DNA from: Clostridia bacterium
GTDB lineage: Bacteria; Bacillota; Clostridia; Oscillospirales; Acutalibacteraceae
NCBI GenBank assembly: GCA_017443805.1
Contig: JAFSXY010000041.1
Span: forward strand, 1 to 35,516
Direction: 5' to 3'
DNA length: 35,516 nucleotides
Every line of letters starts with the position of its first letter. Position 1 is the stretch's first letter. Both the position numbers and the translations under genes were made by a program. The notes under the pieces were generated by a model that was given only the letters and a program-made list of their open reading frames with translations, searched no databases and was not told the DNA's origin. Shown here one piece after another: positions 1-6,940 of the stretch.

Positions 1-28
1 GACAAAAAAATCGAAACGGAGAAAAAAA

Positions 29-796
29 ATGAAACTGCAAATCAAAAAAATCGTTGCCCTTACCCTTATAACAGCATTGTCGGCCGGCGTGCTTACGCTT
101 GCCGCCTGCAAAGGAAAAACCCAAGACGAAGAAATTACCGAACCCGAAGAAACGATCGTCGACGATTTCGGCGAAGCCGAAACGCTTTCCGCAGCCGAAA
201 GCCTTCAATTAAAAGCTGCGATCGAAGCCATTCCCAACGGCGCCGGCACACCCCTTTCGCAAGCCGAACTGGACGATATTATGAACGCCCTGCCCTGTGT
301 TACCATGGATTGGAGCGAGACGGAATCCTACCGCCCCACGCCCGACAGCCGTTTTCTTCTCTCACATTATGTGGACGTCAAACAAATCTCTCTGTACCAT
401 TTTATCAAATACTTTCCGGGCGGGGAGACCGACGTCTCAGATGACGAGCTGCGCGCCCTGGGTTGGGATCGAAATGAACATTACGGAGCGATCCTCCGCT
501 TCCCCGCATCCGTGATCCGGGATACGTTTCTCCGCTACGCGGGCATTTCTCTGGATGATCTGGAGGAGGATTATAAAACCGTATGCAACTATCTGGAAGA
601 AACCGATGCCTTTTACGTTGAGGTCTATGACGCAGAGATCGTACAGTTCTTTGCCAACAGCGGAGAGCGTTTTGCAGATAAGATCTATCTTTACGGCGGT
701 CTGACGATCGGCGCGTGCGGGCCAAGCGTGCTGGTACTCAGGGAAAACCCCGCCGGCGGGTATCAGTTTGTTTCTCTTCTGCCCGCCAACTGGTAA
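29..796 (+). CDS. Putative lipoprotein, paralog A
   Basis: This is a 255-residue secreted lipoprotein of no family I recognise. The N-terminus has lysines, a hydrophobic stretch and a lipobox LAAC with the lipidated cysteine at residue 27, so it should be anchored to the outer face of the membrane. An acidic, low-complexity linker (about residues 30-55) follows, then one globular domain of about 200 residues that begins near a GAGTPLSQAELDDIM motif and ends after a DKIYLYGG motif. A GGAG ribosome site lies 8 bases before the ATG. The next gene is a clear paralog: the first 100 bases of the two genes are almost the same, while the mature parts differ a lot. Function unknown. The gene is confident because of the signal peptide, the ribosome site and the paralogy. 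Confidence 0.85.
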   Translation: MKLQIKKIVALTLITALSAGVLTLAACKGKTQDEEITEPEETIVDDFGEAETLSAAESLQLKAAIEAIPNGAGTPLSQAELDDIMNALPCVTMDWSETESYRPTPDSRFLLSHYVDVKQISLYHFIKYFPGGETDVSDDELRALGWDRNEHYGAILRFPASVIRDTFLRYAGISLDDLEEDYKTVCNYLEETDAFYVEVYDAEIVQFFANSGERFADKIYLYGGLTIGACGPSVLVLRENPAGGYQFVSLLPANW

Positions 797-836
797 ATAC
801 AGGTGATAAAAACATGAAACGAAACGGAGAAAAAAA

Positions 837-1955
837 ATGAAACCGCAAATCAAAAAAACAGTTGCACTGATCCTTATAACAGCATTGTCGGCCGGCGTGC
901 TTACGCTTGCCGCCTGCAGAAATAAAACCGAAACCGAAGAAACGACCGCTGCGGAGGACTTTTTGCAGGCGGAAGATACGGACGCTTCCGACAACGCAGC
1001 ACAAAAGGAAGGGCTGAACCTGTCGGAAGAGGACGAAGCCCTGCTTGCGCTCTGTGAAGTGGCGGCGGCAATTCCCAGAAATACCGGCACGCAGCTGTCA
1101 GATGAAGAGATCCGAAGGATCATGCATATGCAGAAGTGGGGCGGCTACTCCTTTGTTGCCGAAAAGGGCGAAATGATCGACAATAAAATATACCTGTACG
1201 GTTCCTTTGACGCCATACCGGACAGTGTATTCGGGGAGTATCCGAACATCGTTATGGTTCTGAACCTGTCTGAGGACGGCGGATACAGCTTTTCATCCGT
1301 TCTGCCGGACGTTGACGCCGTTACGTTGGCGATCTTCCGTGCGGTGCTGTCCCTGCCCAGAGGCACCGGCACCCCGCTGACGGAGGAAGAGCTCGCCGAC
1401 GTGATGGAAGCCCTGCCCTGCCTTTACCGCGGCGATCCGCCCGTATACGAGGATTATTACAATATTCCGTCCTGCAGCGCGTTTCTCTCCTCCTATTACG
1501 CAAACGTGAAAGATATCTCTCTGTACGGCTTTTTGCGCGAGCTTCCGTGGAGAGAAGCGGAAACACAGATCAGTGAAGAAGAGGCTGCCGCGTACGCGGG
1601 CGATGGCTATAAAGACGGATATTACACCCCGCCGCGCAGGATCACGGTCTCGTATCTCGAGGACCTTTTCGAGACGTATGCAGGTCTTTCCACGGAGGAG
1701 CTGCGGGATTATTATAAAGATCTGCCCCGCGTAACGTATCTTGAAGAATTTGACGCCCTGTATTTTGTTTCGGATAATCCCGGCGTGCTCGATTTTCAGA
1801 TATCCTCCGCGGAACGCATCGGCGACAAGATCTACCTCTACGAGGATCAGATCTTTTCGGGCGGCGGCGAAGCGCATGAGATCCTTGTTCTGACCGAAGC
1901 GCCCGACGGCGGATGGTTCTTCAGCGCCCATCTGCCCGCAGCCATAACGCCGTAA
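837..1955 (+). CDS. Putative lipoprotein, paralog B with a shortened extra domain
   Basis: This 372-residue lipoprotein is the tandem paralog of the gene just before it. Lipobox LAAC puts the lipidated cysteine at residue 27, followed by an acidic linker rich in Glu and Thr. The mature part seems to hold two copies of the same domain. The second (about residues 165-372) matches the whole domain of paralog A, including GTGTPLTEEELADVM near its start and DKIYLYED near its end. The first (about 75-160) has the same start (NTGTQLSDEEIRRIM) and the same end (DNKIYLYGS, then GGYSFSSVLPD) but lacks the roughly 100 residues between. That points to duplication followed by internal deletion. The same AAACGGAG ribosome site is used as in paralog A. 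Probably cotranscribed with it, since only 40 bases separate them. Function unknown. Confidence 0.85.
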   Translation: MKPQIKKTVALILITALSAGVLTLAACRNKTETEETTAAEDFLQAEDTDASDNAAQKEGLNLSEEDEALLALCEVAAAIPRNTGTQLSDEEIRRIMHMQKWGGYSFVAEKGEMIDNKIYLYGSFDAIPDSVFGEYPNIVMVLNLSEDGGYSFSSVLPDVDAVTLAIFRAVLSLPRGTGTPLTEEELADVMEALPCLYRGDPPVYEDYYNIPSCSAFLSSYYANVKDISLYGFLRELPWREAETQISEEEAAAYAGDGYKDGYYTPPRRITVSYLEDLFETYAGLSTEELRDYYKDLPRVTYLEEFDALYFVSDNPGVLDFQISSAERIGDKIYLYEDQIFSGGGEAHEILVLTEAPDGGWFFSAHLPAAITP

Positions 1956-1983
1956 CGTTTTTTTGCGCTTATCAAACAAAAAA

Positions 1984-2022
1984 AGAGGCTGCCGCATTTT
2001 ATGGGACAGCCTCTCTTCCTTT
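1984..2022. terminator. Bidirectional terminator after the lipoprotein pair
   Basis: The stem AGAGGCTG (1984-1991) pairs with CAGCCTCT (2007-2014). A T-rich run follows on the plus strand and an A-rich run precedes it, so it can end both the lipoprotein transcript and the small gene facing it. Confidence 0.8.
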
Positions 2023-2051
2023 TTTTGCTTTGCCGGAAGCGCGGCAGAAGG

Positions 2052-2240
2052 TTATGCCTGCGTGGTGGTTTCTTCCGCTTCCGCGTTCTTTTTCTTCTGC
2101 AGAAAACCCAAAAGCGTTGAAAACAGCAGGGCGATCCAGCTGATCAGCACCTGGATGCCGGCAGGCAGATTCAACGTGCGGTCCACAGGCGCGGTGGTTT
2201 CTTCCGCTATGACGATCACGTTCCCAGTGGTTTCTTCCAT
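2052..2240 (-). CDS. Small membrane protein with an EETT-rich sequence (small protein 1)
   Basis: This 62-codon gene has a strong promoter and a strong ribosome site (AAGGAGG, 7 bases before the ATG at 2240). The frame stays open further upstream, but the ribosome site fixes the start here. Residues 1-25 are polar and repeat the tetrapeptide EETT. Residues 27-48 form a hydrophobic helix (IQVLISWIALLFSTLLGFL) and are followed by KKK and an acidic tail EETTTQA. This predicts one membrane helix with a positive inner border. It has the same size and layout as two more small genes at 3592-3783 and 3809-3997, and its tail resembles that of the first of these. Family and function are not known to me. 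Confidence 0.72.
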   Translation of the reverse strand: MEETTGNVIVIAEETTAPVDRTLNLPAGIQVLISWIALLFSTLLGFLQKKKNAEAEETTTQA

Positions 2241-2276
2241 TATGACAGTCCTCCTTACAGATATTGCTCTGATTGT

Positions 2277-2306
2277 ATTATAGCAATAAAGGGACACCCT
2301 TGTCAA
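2277..2306 (-). promoter_or_regulatory. Sigma-A promoter of small protein 1
   Basis: On the minus strand TTGACA (2301-2306) and TATAAT (2277-2282) are separated by 18 bases. Both boxes match the consensus exactly, the best promoter in the window. Confidence 0.85.
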
Positions 2307-2370
2307 TTTCTCTTTTATACAAATTTTCCGCCCGATTTTTGCCGCAGGCGGAAAGAAAAGAAAAACAGGG

Positions 2371-2399
2371 TGGAAAAACGGAAAAAAACGTGCTACAAT
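2371..2399 (+). promoter_or_regulatory. Possible promoter of the tcdA-like gene
   Basis: TGCTACAAT gives an extended -10 box (TACAAT, 2394-2399). A weak -35 box TGGAAA (2371-2376) sits 17 bases upstream. The GTG start follows about 38 bases later. Confidence 0.55.
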
Positions 2400-2436
2400 A
2401 AAAACTGTTTTTAAGAAAAAAGGGGGGCTTCAGACC

Positions 2437-3162
2437 GTGCAGGACGCATTTTCCCGTACCCGGATGCTTTTGGGGCAGGACGCTTTGGACGCCCTTGCCG
2501 CCGCGCGTGTAGCTATATTCGGCGTGGGCGGCGTAGGCGGCTACGCGGCGGAGGCGCTGGCGCGTTCCGGCGTGGGACGGCTGGACCTGATCGACAGCGA
2601 CAAAATCAGCGTGACCAACCTAAACCGCCAGCTCCTTGCGACAACGAAAACGCTGGGCAAATACAAGGTGGACGTCGCGGAGGAACGCATCCTCGATATC
2701 AATCCCGCGTGCCTTGTGCGCACGTACAAAACGTTTTTTCTGCCCGAAACGCAGGATCTGTTCGACTTTTCCGCTTACGACTACGTGGTGGACGCCATCG
2801 ACACCGTCGCGGGCAAGCTGCAGCTGGCGGAATGCGCAAAAAAAGCCGGCACGCCGATCATCTGCAGCATGGGCGCGGGCAACAAGATGGACGCCTCCCT
2901 TTTCCGCGTGGCGGATATTTACGAAACCAGCGTGGATCCTTTGGCCCGGGTCATGCGAACCGAGTGCCGCAAACGCGGGATCGAAAGCTTAAAGGTCGTT
3001 TTTTCCACAGAGCCGCCTTTGCAGCCCAAAGAAAAATCAACGGAGGACACACAAAAACGCGCCGTACCCGGCTCCGTTTCCTTTGTGCCGGGCGCCGCCG
3101 GACTGATCCTTGCGGGCGAAGTGGTCAAGGATCTTACGGGCTTTCAAAGGAACGGCGGCTGA
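2437..3162 (+). CDS. tcdA: tRNA threonylcarbamoyladenosine dehydratase (ThiF/HesA family)
   Basis: This 241-residue protein is an E1-like adenylating enzyme of the TcdA branch. Known members use ATP to cyclise t6A37 in tRNA to ct6A. The sequence shows the nucleotide-binding GVGGVGG (about residues 29-35), the LIDSDKISVTNLNRQ segment that ends the second strand and carries the Arg and Gln of the adenylation site, and the DAIDTVAGK and ICSMGAGNKMD segments typical of TcdA. There is no CxxC zinc pair and no rhodanese fusion, and the length is close to the usual 240-270. Translation starts at GTG behind an AGGGGGG ribosome site. The rhodanese gene follows 50 bases downstream, a pairing that suggests, but does not show, a link to sulfur transfer. 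Confidence 0.88.
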   Translation: MQDAFSRTRMLLGQDALDALAAARVAIFGVGGVGGYAAEALARSGVGRLDLIDSDKISVTNLNRQLLATTKTLGKYKVDVAEERILDINPACLVRTYKTFFLPETQDLFDFSAYDYVVDAIDTVAGKLQLAECAKKAGTPIICSMGAGNKMDASLFRVADIYETSVDPLARVMRTECRKRGIESLKVVFSTEPPLQPKEKSTEDTQKRAVPGSVSFVPGAAGLILAGEVVKDLTGFQRNGG

Positions 3163-3212
3163 CCGCCTGCATATAGTAAAAGGGAAGCTCTTATAAAACA
3201 GGTGAAAACAAA

Positions 3213-3521
3213 ATGATCCAAAAAATAAACTTTGCGCAGGCAAAAACGCTGATCGATACGCTGCCCGCGCTGACCGTCCTCGACGTGCGCGAGGAGGAGG
3301 AATACATCACCGGCCACGCGATCAACGCCGTTTTGCTGCCGGTGGACGACATTACCGAGGCGTCCGCGGCGGAGGTCCTGCCGGACAAAAGCACGCCCGT
3401 GCTGGTCTACTGCCGCACGGGCCGCCGCAGCGCCGAGGCGGCGCACAAGCTGACCTTGCTCGGCTACCGGACCGTTTACGACATGGGCGGCCTGATCGGC
3501 TGGCCGTACGGTCAGGAGTAA
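3213..3521 (+). CDS. Single-domain rhodanese-like sulfurtransferase
   Basis: This 102-residue protein is one complete rhodanese domain without signal peptide, so it is cytoplasmic. The first conserved element LDVREEEEYITGHA is at residues 23-36. The active-site loop CRTGRRS has the catalytic cysteine at residue 67, which would carry a persulfide. The loop is rich in arginine, as in thiosulfate or persulfide users, and differs from the longer Cdc25-type loop. An AGGTG ribosome site precedes the ATG. It is probably cotranscribed with the tcdA-like gene. The sulfur acceptor cannot be read from the sequence. Confidence 0.88.
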   Translation: MIQKINFAQAKTLIDTLPALTVLDVREEEEYITGHAINAVLLPVDDITEASAAEVLPDKSTPVLVYCRTGRRSAEAAHKLTLLGYRTVYDMGGLIGWPYGQE

Positions 3522-3533
3522 AAAAATTTATTA

Positions 3534-3583
3534 CCGAAAAAACAACAGAAGCGCAGATGCCCCTGCGCTTCCTGTTGTTTTCG
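3534..3583. terminator. Bidirectional terminator between rhodanese gene and small protein 2
   Basis: A long stem, AACAACAG-AAGCGCAG (3541-3556) with CTGCGCTT-C-CTGTTGTT (3563-3579), encloses a six-base loop. TTTT follows on the plus strand, and a T-rich run follows on the minus strand. It lies between convergent genes. Confidence 0.85.
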
Positions 3584-3591
3584 AAAAGCCA

Positions 3592-3783
3592 TCAGGCTCC
3601 CGCTGTTGTTCCCTCTTCGTCCTTTTTGCCAAAGGAGCTGAAAATCGCTTTGACAGATGCAAAGAACGCCTGCAGCGCTTTCGCGAACCACTCAATGTAG
3701 GCCGCGGGGGAGGATCCCTTTTCGGGGAGCTCCTGTAAAACTGCCTGGAAATCGCTCAGATCAAAATCCAACATGTTTTTCAC
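3592..3783 (-). CDS. Small protein with amphipathic C-terminal helix (small protein 2)
   Basis: This 63-codon gene has a clear ribosome site (AAGAGGTG) before its ATG and lies 25 bases downstream of small protein 3, so the two form a short operon ended by the terminator at 3541-3579. The N-terminal part is acidic (LDFDLSDFQAVLQELPEKG). Residues 27-51 form a helix rich in Ala and Phe (AYIEWFAKALQAFFASVKAIF), followed by GKKDEEGTTAGA. The KAIF core is shared with small protein 3 and the E-E-x-T-T tail with small protein 1. There is no signal peptide. It may bind membranes or pack with its partner. Function unknown. Confidence 0.7.
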   Translation of the reverse strand: MKNMLDFDLSDFQAVLQELPEKGSSPAAYIEWFAKALQAFFASVKAIFSSFGKKDEEGTTAGA

Positions 3784-3808
3784 CTCTTTATATAATCTGT
3801 TTTTTTAA

Positions 3809-3997
3809 TTATGCCTCACCGCCGGAGAAGAACGTTTTCAAATGATCGAAAATCGCCTTCAGGACGCTGAAAAACTCCTTCAGCGGAGCGGCCATCTCGT
3901 CCAGCGTACCGATCTTTTCCATTGTTTCATCCGCCCTGGTCTTTCCGGACCAACCGGCCAGGATCTCTTCGAACCCTTCGATAAACGTATATCGCAT
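3809..3997 (-). CDS. Small protein with amphipathic C-terminal helix (small protein 3)
   Basis: This 62-codon gene starts at the ATG behind GAGAGGTG (ribosome site). The frame is open further upstream, but the promoter lies in that part, so the longer form is not real. The N-terminal half is mixed and charged (FIEGFEEILAGW, then TRADETMEK). Residues 35-57 (APLKEFFSVLKAIFDHLKTFF) form a helix with Phe, Leu and Ile on one face and Lys, Asp and His on the other. The end is SGGEA. It resembles small protein 2 in length, helix position and the KAIF core. It is first in a two-gene operon with small protein 2. I do not recognise the family. Confidence 0.72.
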   Translation of the reverse strand: MRYTFIEGFEEILAGWSGKTRADETMEKIGTLDEMAAPLKEFFSVLKAIFDHLKTFFSGGEA

Positions 3998-4042
3998 TTG
4001 CAACACCTCTCTTTTCGGATGGATATACTTTTTCGCAAATAT

Positions 4043-4071
4043 ACTATAGCACAAAACGCGGGATTTTACAA
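4043..4071 (-). promoter_or_regulatory. Promoter of the small protein 3-2 operon
   Basis: On the minus strand TTGTAA (4066-4071) and TATAGT (4043-4048) are 17 bases apart, about 45 bases before the start codon of small protein 3. Confidence 0.75.
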
Positions 4072-4142
4072 GAAAAAAATTTCCGGCGGAAAAGAATTCA
4101 CAAAAAATACATATTTGACGCAAAACTTCAACACAATCCGTA

Positions 4143-4171
4143 TTGCAATCGGACAAAAAAACGGGTAAAAT
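4143..4171 (+). promoter_or_regulatory. Promoter of the pseudouridine synthase gene
   Basis: TTGCAA (4143-4148) and TAAAAT (4166-4171) are 17 bases apart, 32 bases before the ATG. It is arranged back to back with the promoter of the small-protein operon. Confidence 0.72.
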
Positions 4172-4203
4172 GAAAAAAACGGATCACCCGGGAGAAGCGT
4201 TTC

Positions 4204-4830
4204 ATGGAAACAGTATTTGAAGACGCAGCCGTAATCGTCTGCATAAAGCCGGCGGGCGCGGCGTCGCAGGACGACGGCACGGACCTCTGCATGCCCGCGC
4301 TGCTGCGCAAAAAAACGGGCTGCAAAGAGATCTATCCCGTCCACCGGCTTGACACGGGCGCCGCCGGGCTGACGGTCTTTGCAAAAACGCGTGCCGCAGC
4401 AGCCGGTTTAAGCCGGCAGGCCGCGGAGGGCCGCTTCCGAAAAGAATACCTCTGCGCCGTGCACGGCGTTCCCGAAAAAGAAGCGGACGTGCTGGAGGAC
4501 CTTCTTTTCAAGGACGGCAGAAAAAACAAAACCTACGTTGTAACGCGCGAACGCAAGGGCGTGAAACAGGCCAAGCTCTCCTACCGGACGCTGGAGACCG
4601 TTTTTTTGCCCGACGGCCCCGTATCCGTCCTGCGCGTGCGCCTGTTTACCGGCCGGACACACCAGATCCGCGTGCAGTTTGCCTCCCGGCGGCTCCCGCT
4701 TTTGGGCGACGGCAAATACGGCGCGGCGGACCACGTGAAAAACCTGGCGCTTTTCTGCTGCAGCCTTTCTTTTCTGCATCCCGAGACCGGCGAAGCGCTG
4801 ACGTTTGAACGGACAACGTCCTTCCTTTAA
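4204..4830 (+). CDS. RluA-family RNA pseudouridine synthase, short form
   Basis: This 208-residue enzyme is a pseudouridine synthase of the RluA family, which isomerises uridines in rRNA or tRNA. The catalytic motif HRLDTGAAGL is present, with the nucleophilic aspartate at residue 50. KEYLCAVHG and GRTHQIRVQFA, both typical of the family, follow at the expected places, and LLGDGKYG is near the end. There is no N-terminal S4 RNA-binding domain, and the length fits the short RluA/TruC-like members. It has its own promoter and a terminator behind it. The target uridine cannot be predicted from the sequence. Confidence 0.88.
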   Translation: METVFEDAAVIVCIKPAGAASQDDGTDLCMPALLRKKTGCKEIYPVHRLDTGAAGLTVFAKTRAAAAGLSRQAAEGRFRKEYLCAVHGVPEKEADVLEDLLFKDGRKNKTYVVTRERKGVKQAKLSYRTLETVFLPDGPVSVLRVRLFTGRTHQIRVQFASRRLPLLGDGKYGAADHVKNLALFCCSLSFLHPETGEALTFERTTSFL

Positions 4831-4852
4831 GACCGCAGTCTCTTTCAGAGGC

Positions 4853-4946
4853 AAAAAAAGGATCCCTGAACAAAAACTGAGCCGCCCCCTGTCTACTTGA
4901 CAGGGGGCGGCTCAAAACAGCTCGGGGGTCCTTTGTTTTTTCATGC
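4853..4946. terminator. Nested two-stem bidirectional terminator
   Basis: An inner perfect 15-base stem (4879-4893 with 4899-4913, loop TACTT) is framed by an outer stem, AAAGGATCCC (near 4857-4866) with GGGGTCCTTT (near 4925-4934). T-rich runs lie outside on both strands. It separates the convergent pseudouridine synthase and large membrane protein genes. Confidence 0.85.
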
Positions 4947-4967
4947 AAAAGCGTTTTTATGCTTTTC

Positions 4968-6833
4968 TTATGCGGCCGGATCGGCCTCCGCTTCAGTCTC
5001 CGTTTCGGCAGGCGCTTCCTCAGCGGGCGCAGCGTCCGCAAACGCGAAGCTCTCCGCCGCGAACAGATCCGTTTCACCCTTGTCGGCCACCGTCACGGTC
5101 ACACGGTCGCCGACGTTCGCCAGCACAACCTTGTTCAAAACGCCGGCGGCGACGTAAGAATAAACGCCCGTGTCGTCTAGCTCCAGATAATAATAGCTCG
5201 TGCCGCCGATCACGGCGCTGCGGATATCGGTCACGGTGCCGGTCAGGGTGGTTCCCGCAACCGGCTGTGTGGTGTCGTCGGGCGTGCCGACGTTCGACGC
5301 GTCAAAGTTAAAGGAAACGATCACCGCGGGGCTTAACTCCGCAAGGCCCTGGATATACGATTCCAGACAGGAGCGCAGATCCACGTTTTCATTGGCGGGG
5401 ATGGATACGACGTTATACTGCTCCACGTTGACCATGGCGTAGGATTTTACGATGTTCGCGTCGTCCTTCAGCGCCATAAAGTAGGTGGCCTGGCCGTCGA
5501 TGTTCAAAAGGATCGGGAAGGAGGCCGTCCAGCCCTTATCCGACACCTTGCCCTCGGCGGACTTCTGCGCGGCGGACTCGGTGGCGCCGGTGGTGTTGTA
5601 GAAGAACGCTTCCTTGGTACGCTGGTTGATCAGGAAGAAGCCGAGAATGGAGTCGTCGCTCGTCACGCTCGTGACGCCGGTATACAGGTACACGTCGTCC
5701 TCAAGCGCAAGGAAGGAATAACCGTTGGAGGTCTTCTTCACGCCGGACTGGCCGATCAGGGAGTTCCAGAAGCCGCTTGCGTATTTCCCGAAGTAGTTAT
5801 ACTGCTGCACCAGCAGATCTGCGTCGTAGGCCTGGTCGATCCACTGGATCTCACTGCCGGTCGAACGTACCTCTTCGGAGGAGAAATACCGGGAATCACC
5901 CGTTACGGCGTCCACAAGCAGAATGCCCTGCACGTCGTCGCCGCCCACAAGGCCGATGGTTTTTTTGATGTGCTCCACCACCCAGTAGGGATGGCCGTCG
6001 TCGTCGATCTCAAAGGAGATCTCGCCGAAAATGTAGGTGGGATATTGGAAGCGGAGCAGACGCTCCAGATATTCGTTAAAGTGCTCCGCGGTGGAGTACT
6101 TGATATCGTAATCGGTAACCAGCTCCGCCTGCTGCGTGTTCAGGTTGACCTTGACATAGCCGGGAATGCCCTCGTACTCGCTGCCGACGACGGAATTTAA
6201 GAACCACTTGAATATATCGCCGTATTGCAGCGGGTAAATGCGGTAGGGGCTGCCGCGGAAGTTGATCTGCGTGGAATCCTCGTTCAGGATCTCAAACTGG
6301 CTTTCCAGATCCAGCGCCGCAAAATCGCCCAGCGTTTTGTCCGCCAGCGCGAAGGAGGCGTCCCGGTCGATCAGGGCCACGTTGTTGAAATCGGACATGC
6401 TGTCGATCAGCGATACGGTATCCGCAAAGTCCGCGTTGTCGATGGAAAGGATCCTGGAATAGCTCTTCGCGCGGAAGAAGGGAGAAGAGACCAGATATCC
6501 AACGCCCAGCACAAGCGCCAATACGCCCGCCAGCACCGCCGGGATAATGGACCGGCGTTTGACGTAGGGCACATATTCCGGTTTTGCGAACGCGCCGGAG
6601 GTCACAACGGCGCTCAGCACGAAGGAACCGAGCACAACAAACCAGTAAATATAAAATTCATAGGCCTGGAAGTTCATGGGCGGCAGCATAAAATAATAGG
6701 CAATACCCGCCGTTAAAAGCATTACGATCACGTTGACGGCCATTTTGATCCCCGCGTGCTCCGGGGGGATCAGAATATTTTTCACGCTCTTTTTTTTGCC
6801 GTTGTCGGAAAAATCCACTTTAATGGGATCCAT
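4968..6833 (-). CDS. Large membrane protein of unknown function
   Basis: This 621-residue protein has three membrane helices near its N-terminus (about residues 29-51, 60-82 and 95-117), then a large soluble part of about 500 residues, most likely outside the membrane. The soluble part contains beta-rich segments such as VKVNLNTQQAELVTDYDIKYS, which look like paired sheet domains. Close to the end, a stretch from TGTVTDIRSA to VGDRVTVTV resembles an OB-like barrel. The last 25 residues are a Glu/Ala/Thr-rich tail. A strong ribosome site (AAGGAG) and a promoter precede it. It is a single-gene unit. I have no confident family name for it. Confidence 0.85.
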   Translation of the reverse strand: MDPIKVDFSDNGKKKSVKNILIPPEHAGIKMAVNVIVMLLTAGIAYYFMLPPMNFQAYEFYIYWFVVLGSFVLSAVVTSGAFAKPEYVPYVKRRSIIPAVLAGVLALVLGVGYLVSSPFFRAKSYSRILSIDNADFADTVSLIDSMSDFNNVALIDRDASFALADKTLGDFAALDLESQFEILNEDSTQINFRGSPYRIYPLQYGDIFKWFLNSVVGSEYEGIPGYVKVNLNTQQAELVTDYDIKYSTAEHFNEYLERLLRFQYPTYIFGEISFEIDDDGHPYWVVEHIKKTIGLVGGDDVQGILLVDAVTGDSRYFSSEEVRSTGSEIQWIDQAYDADLLVQQYNYFGKYASGFWNSLIGQSGVKKTSNGYSFLALEDDVYLYTGVTSVTSDDSILGFFLINQRTKEAFFYNTTGATESAAQKSAEGKVSDKGWTASFPILLNIDGQATYFMALKDDANIVKSYAMVNVEQYNVVSIPANENVDLRSCLESYIQGLAELSPAVIVSFNFDASNVGTPDDTTQPVAGTTLTGTVTDIRSAVIGGTSYYYLELDDTGVYSYVAAGVLNKVVLANVGDRVTVTVADKGETDLFAAESFAFADAAPAEEAPAETETEAEADPAA

Positions 6834-6865
6834 ACGGTCAACTCCTTTGTTGGCAGATTAAAAAC

Positions 6866-6894
6866 AGTATAACACACTCCCGCCGCCGTGGCAA
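6866..6894 (-). promoter_or_regulatory. Promoter of the large membrane protein gene
   Basis: On the minus strand TTGCCA (6889-6894) and TATACT (6866-6871) are 17 bases apart, about 33 bases before the start codon. Confidence 0.72.
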
Positions 6895-6940
6895 GCACTT
6901 TTTGCAGGCCGGACGGGAAACGACAGCCGGAAAAATTCGC

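Noticed and set aside
3154..3167. Terminator between tcdA-like and rhodanese genes
   Set aside because: The stem GGCGG-CTGA-CCGCC is short, partly inside the coding region, and is not followed by T.
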